46,989 bases of DNA from Candidatus Omnitrophota bacterium (GTDB lineage Bacteria; Omnitrophota; Gorgyraeia; B26-G9). Within the stretch, counting starts at the first letter, position 1. Every line of letters begins with the position of its first letter. This document shows, in pieces, positions 25,701 to 37,700 of the stretch. Under the pieces are notes generated by a model. The model searched no databases. It saw nothing but the letters and a program-made list of their open reading frames with translations, and was not told the origin of the DNA. A program made the translations under genes and the position numbers. The stretch is taken from assembly GCA_018895275.1 (NCBI GenBank), contig JAHIOQ010000082.1, forward strand, positions 1 through 46,989, read 5' to 3'.

Positions 25701-28700
25701 AGTCATGGGTTACTCTTGCCTGAATACCAGGAGCAAGTCTCTCCAGTAACCGCGCCAGCAGATAGCGTTGGCCATGTTCTTTACCTTTTGAATAATCGGT
25801 ATTGGAAGGTTTACCTTTGTCATCATCTTTATAATAATTTGAAATAATATTCACCACAATATCTTTGTTATCCATCTGGTTATCAGCGTTTATCGCTAAA
25901 ACCATATCCACTAAATTTGTGCCGGTATCCTCTGACATACCTGCATAAGAACCAATTGCCACCAGATAGGATTTAATTTGAGCAGCAATAAAAAGCTTCT
26001 CTAATTCCTCCTGTGAATCAACGATAATTCTTAAATCATTATCTGCTCCCCAATCTTCTTCCTTACCCCTCAGCATTAGCTGCGAAGGATGAAACAAGGA
26101 AATCTCATTGCTTAATTCAGTTTTATGAAGAAAATCAAACAGCTCTTTTAATTTCGCCATATCACCCTTTATACCAAATGCTTCATTTATAGACCTTACC
26201 CCCCTATCTCCCTTAGACCAAAAATTCTGCCAACGTTTTAATTCTCTTTCCGTAGCCTTATCTACACCTGCGTTAAATACAAAAGACATCAGGGCATCAC
26301 CACCGGCAAACTCAATCAAAGTCTTACCGCCCTTATCCTTATACCTCTTAGCTTTTATCATATCCACCAAAGAAGTAATCCACCCGACAATCTTTTCCTC
26401 AAAAGTTATTAACAACATAATAATTGCCAATAAATAGGGAATAGTTACTCCGAATAAGGTAATTCCAGCGTATAAAAACGGCAGATTAACTTTGGCGATA
26501 TAAAGTATAGCGGTAAACAAACCTACCATTTTGAGCGGGAATGTTACAAGTGAGGCCGCAATGCCGGTCATTCCTACACTTATCGCATATCGCAGTAAAT
26601 ACATATTCAAAAAGAAGAAATAAGAGGCGAAAATAAATTGTAGATTAAGCCCTAATAAGTAGGTGTTGGTAAAAAAGATATTGATAACCGCACCTCCGAT
26701 AAAGGAAGCTAAGAAGAAAAAGCTGGTGTAAAGTAAAGTGTAATATACGATTGCCCCTGCCATACCCCAGAACCCGCCGGAGGGGGTAGACGGCTGGAAG
26801 TGATATCTTAGAGACTGAGCCATAATCGAACCTGGCTGGGATGGTCCGATATTGAGGCTATTTATAAAATTCAAAATCTTCCAACTCCGGCGAGGGTCAT
26901 CTTTTTTAATTTTATTTTTCAACAGGTAATCCTGTAAACCCGTCCCTACTTTCCCGCCAAGTAAGGGAGCAATCATCCCGAAAAGCTCTATAACAGATAC
27001 ACTCATAAAGAGGAGTTTAATCATAAAATGTACCTGAGTTAAAGCCGGTGCAAAGGGAATAAGGACCAAAAGGCCGGCAAAGAAAACGATTCTCCATAAA
27101 AGAGACAATGAATTCCATAATTCAGGATTCCAAAGGAATCCTTTTTTGATATTAATCTTATAGCTGTCCTTTATATTATTATTTTTATAGCGGAGATATC
27201 TTGTGAATTTACTTAATCCGCTAAATAATATAGCTAAACCCAAAATAGTTCCGGCTACCCAGGGTAAATAAGTTAAAGAGAAAAAGAGTTTAACCGTGGA
27301 AACCATATATGAAAGGACCGGCATCCCACCCATGCTTTCATTGAACGAAACAACAATCAGTAAAGCAAGTAAGAATATATGCGGCACAATTCTAACCAGA
27401 TTAATAAACCAGGGCCGGAAAGACAAAAGATCACTGCCTTCTCTTTGCTTAAATTCTCTATATCTGTCCCAAAATCTTTTTACAGACTCAGAACTTATGC
27501 CCAACTCCTCCCAAATCTTCCATTCCTTGGCGTTTAGTCCTTTAATAACAATACTTATCCATTTATCTTCTTTTTTAACCGATACCTTATCCGGCCGTGG
27601 GGTTATTCCGATACTTTTCAGAACCTGAACCATTTTTTCAGAGGTGGCCCCGGGTTTATTTTTCTTGATATCTATCAAAAGATTTCTTACCCGCACAAAC
27701 CCCTCTCCTAAGAACAAATCCAATCTACCTTTGAATTGATTGCTGTCTTCTATATCTTTACCATCTTTATAACCTTCTTTAATAACCCAGCGCAGTGTCA
27801 ATGAGCTGATTAAGGCGAATTCATCCAGACCATTTAGCCACTCATCATCAGACTCCCATAATTTTATTTCGGCTATTTCATTAAGTATCTCATCAAGCGA
27901 ACGTTCTATAATGTCCGGATATTCTTTCCTTACTATCTCCTCTAACTTAGAACGCCGCTGCTCAGGTTCTGGATTTTCTTTAACTAAACGAGCCATACGT
28001 TTTTGGAAATCAGGTTCTTTCTTGATTATTTCATCCAAAACCTCATCCAGTGGTCGTTCAATAAAGTCAGGGTGGTATTGTTTTAACTTCTCTTTAAATT
28101 TTATCCTTAACTCTTCCTCGCTGGAATCCGGACATTCCGCTCTCAGTTTATTCATTTCTGTCTGAACAAATTCTTCCTTTAATACATACTTTCTCCACGC
28201 CCAGATAGCCTGGTAGAGTGCCTTTAGATTAGCCAGAAAGTTACCTTCTACCGGGCCATCAGACAAAATAATCCTTCTTAACGACTCTCCTTCTGCCAAT
28301 CTGATAACTAATTGGGTTATTCTCGGAACTATAGACTCGGTATTCTCTACCCCCGCCTCTTTTAACGCTATATCCACTATCTCTTCTACCTCTGGTGTGG
28401 GCTGCTTTTGTACCGCTTTTGCTTGTACCTTATCCACTAAATTATTAACCACTGAATCTATCTGTACATCCCTAAGCTCCAATCCTTTCAAAATAATATT
28501 TATACCCTGTTTGAAATTATCTATACTCGGCTCTTCCTGAGCACGGTACTGCTCTGGAACTTCAGGGGCAAAAAGTGCATCAACTCTCCTTTTCTCCGCA
28601 TATTTACTCAACTCGTATGCCTTTGCTCCCTCTTTTTCATCCTCTTCCATCACTTTTTTATATCTTGACCTTCCATATCTTAACCAACGCCAAATCCAAC

Positions 28701-31700
28701 TCATCATCTGTGTAATTAACATAAGCATAAAAAATCCGGCTATTATGCTTACAACATTTATCTTGTCCAACGTCCCAATTTCCCATCGTTTGCAGAAATT
28801 AGTATAATCCTGCCATAGTCCCTTATCTTTTTTCTGAGGGACCAGTGTTTCTGTTTCAATATTATTCCGCGGGTAACTCCCTTTATCGTCTATGGATTCT
28901 AACAATCTAACCGTGGTTAACAAATCTAAAGGATAAGTATTATCATCACGTCTCTGAATAACCTCGCCTTTTCTTTGATAAGTCAAAATATACTTTGCTT
29001 GCGATTTCGTATAAATACTTGGCAGGATACCGCCAAATTTTTCTTTTAATTTAAATAGCGAATTCTGGGCCAAAGAAAATGCCTCATTATAACCAATAAG
29101 TTTTGCCACTTTCATAAATAGGAAAGTAAGCCTTGAGGAGATAACCTCTTCTCTCGTAAGTGGCACCCCATAATCTAAACCCCAAATATCATCTATAACC
29201 ACTCCATGTGATTTTGCCAGATTTTCTAACCAGAGTTTTAGTTTGGCGCTTTCATTCGCATCAATAATATCATCCTTATTATAAATACTATACATCATTT
29301 CGATAAACGCCAACCAATCTTCGGTTGAAGTTATAGTCTGCTTGGCTAAGGCTGCGGTATTCGTATTAACCTCCACCACTTCCTTAATACCCTTAGGGAT
29401 AACTCCATTCGAGGTATAGCGTTTTTCAAAAACCTCAATCCATTTTTCCAAATCGGTTAACTGACTATTAACAAAGTCGTTGAAGTTAGTATCTATCCCT
29501 TCTGTCTGCCTTAACATTAGAAGAAGTTTATAGGCTGATAATTGTGTGCTCACATTATAATCTCTAAAACGTGACCACTGCCTAAAACCATCAATAAATA
29601 CCTTATCCGGACGATAGCGGTAATGGGTGATACCATAGTTTAGGTAAACATCCTCATTAGCCTTTTGAGCCTTGGGTTTTATATTAAACAGGCGATAAAA
29701 TAAACTGCGAAGATATTGTCCGACTTTAGTTGCTTGCTCCGGAGAAATCTGTTCTCCATCCAATTGTTTGGGACGGGTATAAAACTTAAAAACTGTCTGG
29801 AGTAAATCTTGAGTAAATCCAAGATACCGTTTATCCCCTGTAGTTTTATAGAGCTCTAAGGAAACCTCGGCTATAGCAAGTTGTACATCACTGGTAGGTT
29901 CACTGTATGCATCCTTTTCAAATCGTACATCCTTTAAAAGAGGTTCACCGGATTGAACATCATAAGAATCACTTAGAGGGTTTTTGCTGTCTAAATAAAA
30001 ACGCCCCAAATAAAAATCAACTGCTTTTTGCGCTTGTTTTACATAGCCTAATCTCAAAAGTTCCTTAATTAATTCTGCTTCCTGAACCGTAGACACATAA
30101 CGTTCATTAATATAATGGGGGATTAACCCCGTGGGAGTAGAAGCCTTAATATTTTTTTCAATTCTATCTTTGGGCAATACAATTGAACCAGCAAAACTTT
30201 CTTTTTTCATTGTCTCCCAGGGCAGTGTATCATTATCGACGAATAATTCTGCGAATAAAGGTAATTTATCAATCTCACGGGCTAACTCATCCGCATTTTC
30301 TATGTTTTTAGTCATCTTTTCACCATTAACCAAGTGGTCATAGGACCATTTAAAAAAGTTAGAATTAATCCTGTTGTTAATATCCAATCTGTCCTTTTTT
30401 ACTACCACCGCATTCTCAAAACCATAAATTACGGTTATCGGCACCTCAAAGGTTATCTCATTGGGATTATACTGATGCCACTCTGGAGACAAAAACCCAA
30501 TAGGCACAGCTCTTACCTCTAAGATGTCTCCTTTGGTTATTACACTGCTAATACGGAAAAACTCACCGTCCTGAGGGGACATTGCATATAATGGTTTGGG
30601 TATATCCGGAAGGGTAGTGTCAATAACCAGCGAATAAGGATAATGAACATCCTTGTCCTTCCGATTATAAATGACTAAAGTTAAATTTTTGTCTTCAAAG
30701 AAGATTTTATATACAGCATCTTCTCTATGTAAAGGAACCTGTTCTGCCCTTTTATATTTTTCTTCTCTTTTATAACTTTCCGTTACGATATATCTATTAT
30801 TACTTTGTTCTTTATTTACATAAGTATTTACTATAACTTCTTCTCTTTCTTTGGTACGTTCTCCACTAGCCTTATCATCCAAAATTATTAAATCTGAAAC
30901 ACCGGCCCAGGTATTATTTGTAGGCTTTTCATATTTAAGCTGAATATCTTTTACATTGGCTATATCCAGACCAGCCCTTTTTAGTGCACTAACCGAAATA
31001 ACAAATATCTCTTTATTTGCCTTATCATTAAAATCAACTTCCACCGTCGTTATGCGGTGAGGTTCTTTATGATAAAATATATTTTCTCTCCTTACCAGCG
31101 GTTCAAAGAAAGATATGGTTTTGGGCTCTGACGTTATATTATTAATGACTCTTACTTGATTACCTTTTTTATCCTTAAACAACACCTCTTTGGGTTTTAT
31201 TCCCTTTGTATAAAAAGCGAGGAAATAGGTATCCGCAAAATTACCTTTCCTGGAAAAAGTAAATTCTGGTTTACCAGTAAGCTCATATCCGGGATAATTA
31301 GCAAAAAATACCTTTGAAGGTGGCAATTTATAAACAAATCTTTTATCCGGCGGTTTTGTAAGTCCGAAAAACTGCTTAAATAAATTTATAAACCCGGTAG
31401 GTTTTTCAAACTTTTGGTCGCATATAACCCAGACATTGCCTTGCGGGTCAAACCAATATTCCGAGGAATATCCTTCTTTCCCATTTTTAAAATGTCTTTC
31501 TACGGTATAAACCCGCCATTCACCAACTCCCAAATTTGGATAATAAGGATTGTGTTTAAAAATATATTTAAGGGTTAAACGCACATCCTTAAAAGCTCCC
31601 CCATCTAATTTTTTAGCTGCTATAACCGTGGGTATTTCACGTAGGTTATCCTTATTTATAGCAATCGCCTGGGCTATCTTTTGATTAGAAAATTTATAAC

Positions 31701-34700
31701 TTCCATCGGCTTGAGGAATGAGATAACCAGGGCTATACTCGTAAGTAATATCTTCAATGGGTTTCATCTCCTTCCTTGTAGCCAAAATACTTTTCTGGTC
31801 ATAGACTGGTTGTTTTTTACTCTCTATTAAACTCAAACTTGTAGATAAAGGTTCTCCTTTTTGACTGCGTATATCTACTGTATTCTTATTCCATATCCCT
31901 GCTCGCAAATCCACATTACGTATCTCTAACTTAGGCTCATCAGAACCCAAAGAACCTTTCGGCAACAAATGATTTTCATGGAATTTAATTACTCCTTTAA
32001 GCTCTCTATTTTTACCGGATTTCTCATCGTATAATTTTGCTTTATATCCTCCTCTATCTGTATACAAACTTACTATGGGTGCTTCAAACGGTTTTTCCAA
32101 GTCAAAATAGGAAATTTCTCTTCCGTTGGTTACTGTAAATGACATTATCCCAGGGGTAAGTGGAATACTGCCTCCTTCCGCCATAAGTATCTTATCACCA
32201 AAAATAGAAACTCTATATTCTTTTACCTTATCATATGGCCCACCCAATAGATTTATATTACCAAATCCTCCTTCTTTCTCCGTGTGAAGATATTTCTCAT
32301 ATACCTTAATGTATCTGTGGTCTTTTGTCATTAAAGTCACTGACCGCGCCATATCGGTTCCGCTAATCCATTCCAAAGGAATAGAAATTTCACCATTGTC
32401 AAAAATGGTATATTGCTGTCTTCCAAAAGGATTATCAGTGATCGGGAAAAACTCCATTCTGCCTGGGCCGAAAGCGGGCTTTACCCTTACTTTTTCTAAA
32501 AATTCTCCTTCCTCTTTGACTTCACCTTCATTCGCATATATCCATCTTGTTTTTCCATTTACTGCGGTAACAGTTTTCTTCCCCCGTTCTGTCCATCCTT
32601 CATAAGAAGTTTTACTTTCTACAGTTATCTCATTGCCAAAAATTGGCTCTTTAAACCGAACTGTTTTATTGATATCTCTTCCTTCCGCATCCTGAATTAT
32701 CCTATAAACGCCATAAGATCTTCCGTTATGATAGAGAGTTACGCGTGAATTACGCTGCTCGTTATTTGGATATTGAAAATCATCGGCAATAGCCGAAAGA
32801 ATATCAAACTTTTTTGTCTTTTCATTCCAAACATACCTTTCTGAGGCAATCACAATACCACTTTTATCGTAGCGGACACGCCGTAACAATTCTTTGCCTA
32901 CCTGGGTATCAATCAATGTGCCAAAAGCGCTTAGGCGGTCTTCTTCGGTTATTTTTCTAATCTGTTTATCAAATCTATACCATCTATCCCTCTTAATCTT
33001 TGTTGTCTTTGCCGTTAAAGAATATTCACCTTTAGTGGTATCCACAATTTCCTCGTCAGATTTCAGTTGTGGGGCAGTTCCATTTTCTACTGCCTTTTGA
33101 ACCTGTTCCAGATATGAGAGAAGATTTTCGATAAATTCTCTTTTTTGTTGTGTATTGAATTTCTTTAGCAACTCCAGATATCCTTCTTCCCGCATCTTCG
33201 CTGAAGCTATGGTTATCCCTTTACTCTCTAACTCATATCTAGAAAATTTATTATTTGATATCCGGCCTTTCTTTATGGTAAGAATAGGATTTTCATAATA
33301 ATGAGACCAAACATAAATCGTCTCCCGTCCGCCTCTTGAATGGTCAATCTTAAGTCCAATTAGCCGGCGGGTCACATTATCATAATCCAGTGTCGAAATT
33401 TCAGCTAAAAGTTTACCGGTATCTTCGCTATAAAATAGTATCTTTTCAGGTATGAATCCATTATAAAATGAGGGATTATATTTAGACTGTATTTTTACAT
33501 TTAATTTCGTAGTCTCACCAAAAATATCCTTAAACTCATCTAAAAAAGTAGACATCATCATTTGACCAAAGTATGAAAGGTCGGAAGTAAGAATTACTTC
33601 TATATCCTTCTTAAGATTAGTGCGGCGTATGGTTAAGTTATGATTTTCAAAATCTCTTTTTATAACCTTTTCCTGCCAGCCAAGTCCACCACGTTTTGGC
33701 TGAGTCAATGTTTTCCCATCGTTATACCAGATTTTTGAATCTACAATATGTCCCAAAGTATCAAAAAAATTGAGTTGACTTTTACCATAGCTACCTTTTG
33801 GGGCTCCTTCTTCACAGGTTATAACCCATTGTGCTTGGCTTAACTCAGGACCAACAAAAACCTCAATTTGGGTATTGTTAAGTGTAGGATTGTGCACTGT
33901 GTAAGCAACCCTTTCCTTTTCCACATCCTGTGAAATAGCCTCGCCTTTAACTAATAAGACACCTTCTTTATTTCTTTTTTCAGTCCAGTTCTCAACATCT
34001 TTTCTCGCCTCCCACTTATCCACAATTCCCACATTGTTATAAAATAGTTCAATAGTATAAGGCATCCCCGTGGAGGATGTCCTTTTGATGAATTTTAAGC
34101 CGATATCTTTCTTGAAGATAAGCCTTTCTTTAACCCCGTCATCGGGGTTAACCCTTTCTCTTTCCCAGTCTCCTGCCGGGAAAATCAACTGCATTCTGAC
34201 CAGTTCCAATTTGCCATCGCCGTCAATATCAAATCTGCCAAAATACATCCAGCCGCGTCTTTGAATCCGCAGCCTTTCCTTCGGAGGAAGTTTTTCTATT
34301 TCATCCGACGCTTTATTAAGCGCCTCTCTGCTGAGGATAAATCCGGGTTTGCCATCTTTCGTACGGAACGGTTTTCCTTCAACTGTGGTTATTCCAATAC
34401 CCCCTGTCCCTGTTACCCTCGCCCGCTCATATAATCCGGCGTATTCGAGCCTTAATCTTAAAAGCGCAATATCCTTGACTTCCTGCTCCTTGTCGGAAAT
34501 CATGGTTACCTTCACACTTCTCTGCAAACCCGCGTCCCAGTAAGAGAAAATATTACGTTCGGTATCATACCAGTCCAGATAATTTGTTCTTTTACTCGGG
34601 ATGATACCTTTTTCTTTTTTGTATAATAATTCAAGTAACAGGTCCTCGCTTTCTTCCAATGCCTCCTTGCCCTTGGCCATTTTTACTGTATATTCACCAT

Positions 34701-37700
34701 CAGTGAGATCTTTCATCATCATCTTTTCTTTATGAGGATTATATAAAAGATCAGGGGTTATGTCTTTTCCGGCAGAATCTCCCCTGATATATTCGCCTTT
34801 TAGCGGATTGTAACCGGCCTTGGCAAAGGCAACCCAGTTCGAAGCCGCGGTACTGCCAAAGTGTTCCGGCACCTTCCAATTTGAGTCTTTAAACAGCGCA
34901 ATCCCGCTTTTTGTCGCCAGGGGATAAACTATTCCCTGTTCCGCTGCCTTAATACCGGCCTTATCCATTTCTTTTATATGTTCATTGTACCGCGCCATCT
35001 CCCACTCAGCTTCTTTTATCCATTTCCTTTGCTCATCCTCGGTTTTGCTCTTTCCGGCCAGGTTTTCAAAATAGCGTGCCATCTCAAGATGCGCCAAGGC
35101 ATCCATAGCTGTAACATCAATAAAACCGGCTGCCTGGCGCTCTCCTCTTCCTTGTTTATTGGTACAGTCATGAAGCGTTACTTCCACTTCTTGCCCATCA
35201 ACCCGTTTTAGTTTATCGCTAACCAATGTTTCTGTTTCTTTATTCCTCCACATTGACAAAAGGTTATCAAACCCGCCAATCTGCTTGGATATTTCCGCGG
35301 GGCCGTCTTTCAATATCCGCAGGCCCAAAACATCCAGAGCAAAAACTCCATCCCTCGCAAACAAGCCGGTTTTTTCCTCCAGACGCGTCCCGCGATTGAA
35401 GGCGTTCTTTTCTTTATCGTAGAGCCCTTCATAGAACCACTTCTTTTGTTTCTCTTTGCGCGTCCGGATTTCTTCTGCCAGTTTTGAATATTTTTTATCC
35501 TTTGCTATTACCTTCTCCAGGTCTTCGGAAAAACTCTCCAGCACGGTATTCTCTTCCCCGGACTGCAGTTCATGATGCCTTTCTTCTGCGCCGCGGATGT
35601 CTTTTCTTTGCGGCGCTTTTATCGCTCCGCCGTTTTCCTTCTGCCGTTCGGCAAGGGCCTTATACATCATAATGGCGGTATCAAGATACTTATCATCTCC
35701 GGTGCTTTTGTAGGCAAGCAGCAGCATTTTACCAAACCAGCTCATCGGCCCGGTGGTAGCGTATAACTCTTTTGCCCGGCCAAAAGATGTTCCGGTATAA
35801 AACATGTCCGCAATGCCTTTAAATGATGAATCCGTGTCATCAAAAATCCAGATGCTCTGGGTATCAACAAGATAGTCGGCGATAGCGAGCAGCCTTGTCT
35901 GATCTTTGGCGAGATTAAAGAGGAATCCGCTTACTGAATTCCCATACAAACTAGCGTCGCCGTGCGGTTCCGGATATCCCTCATCCCCGGGCAGCATAGA
36001 ATACTCTGCAATTGTCCCGCTCATCGGATTCATGCCCCGCGAGGAAAAGTCATAAATATCCTGCAGCGGCGCTTCGCCGTCTTGAGGCGAAAGCTGAGAC
36101 TTAACAATCGGCGCCGGCGACATAGATTCATATGTAATAACCCCGCCCTCTTCTTTCTGCATTTGGGTATGAGACTTATAATTATCAAGGTCGCGCACGG
36201 CTTCTTCTTCCATGTCCTTAAATCCCGTCAATCCGGGGATTATAATCTCTTCTTCAATCTCAACCTTATTGTTTTCCGGATTATAAACCGCGGTACGGGT
36301 TATATATACCGGCCAGGGAATACCCAGGGCGTCAAATTTCAAGTCTCCAATCTGCTGAAGATTTCTTTTTTTATAGGCCTCTTTAGTGTCATATACCCTG
36401 CCGACTCTATCGCCCTTAATCTTTATGCCAATGGCATAATTCGACATCAACTTATCAAGAAATTCACGCGAACGTTCCGGATTGGAAAACTCTCTCCAGC
36501 CAAGCACGTACATCTTTATATCCTTAGCCGAGAATTTTTTTGTGTATGACTTCGCGCTGAACATCTTCTCCAGGGGGCTTGAGATATCAAGGGTCAATCC
36601 AAAAGAAGTAAGTAATCCTTTTAATCCGATTACATCCGCGGTCCGGCCCAGGCCAAGAAATTTCTTGCCGCTTTTATCCGTAATATTAACTATCTCTCCC
36701 ATCAAGGACATAAGATTTACCTCATGGCCGCGGAAGTATTTGAATACCCCTCTTAAAAGCCCATCATCGCCTCGGTCAATACCGGTTGCCTGGGCAATGG
36801 AGTCAAACATATACAGTGCCCATTTAGCGTAGCCGATATATTTTTCATTGTCCAGGTTCGCGTTTAGATATTCATATAGGGCCTTTTCATCGCCTTTATA
36901 TTTCATTGCCCCTTGAATAATCGCGCTGAAGCGCTCATACGCCCCCTCCTTGCCGTACTTTTTCTCAAAATCTTTAAAAAATTCTGAAATATCTTGAAGA
37001 TTAGGAGATTCCGGTATAGCGGATAAGCCAATAAGCAAATTAGACATAACCTCCGCCGCGCCCACTGCCTCCGAGCTGGTAAGAGCGCCGAATATCGGTA
37101 AAATACTCTTATACTTCAGCCATAATTCCTCGCTCCTTATCGACTTTTTCGTATTTTCAATCTTAAACCGGGTGAGCAAATCACCGTATATCATCAATCC
37201 GAGTTTCCTTTCCAGCGCCTGCCGGCCAAAGAATACGCGGTCCCCGGTTTCCGGATTTCCATCTTTTATCGTATCTTTGATGATAAAATATACATCCTTT
37301 AGATCCGGATTTACCTCTTCTAACTTGCCGTTAAAATACTGGTAGGCGCCAATCTCTATTTTTATTTCTTTACCGGTCTTCTCATCTTTTAAATAATTGC
37401 CGTCTTTATCCTTTGGCTGCAGGTATATAATCGGAAAGCCGAGTTCATTCTTTTCCGTAATGCCGTTTTCATAACGGGCCGGAATAATTTCATAGGCTTC
37501 CCAAGCCCTGACCGGCGTATCCCACATACCCGGATATTTGCCTGGGCTCATCTGCGCCGCGTACTGCTCCTTTTCCATTTCTTTTATTTGCGCGTCTATT
37601 GCCTTGCGGTACGCCTCTTTTTTATCGATCTTCTGCTCCAGGAGTTTATCGCTGAATACAATCCTGTACTCCTCGCCGGTTTTTGGATTCACGATCCAGG

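Larger units (their letters stand above)
22795..28767 (-). other. Giant protein: membrane region with about 18-22 helices
   Basis: Residues ~6070-8060. The first helix is SIIAGFFMLMLITQMMSWIW, followed by a ~400-residue charged linker. A cluster of about eight to ten helices follows (IFLLALLIVVSF, IVYYTLLYTSFFFLASFIGG, YLLAIIMLLITF), then the glycosyltransferase-like domain. A second cluster comes next (WALLGILLYPFAIIAGLSPF, WFIIGYLMGGFIIGL, GFVILTMATLLVSSGVFALT, LSLFTFLFLFVVPLSSI), then ~280 helical soluble residues and a last pair (MITLFLFASILLPTLVSAY, FIPLIITLGSGMIFIS). Two membrane bundles around a soluble GT-A-like core is the layout of polysaccharide and cyclic-glucan synthases. Confidence 0.75.
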
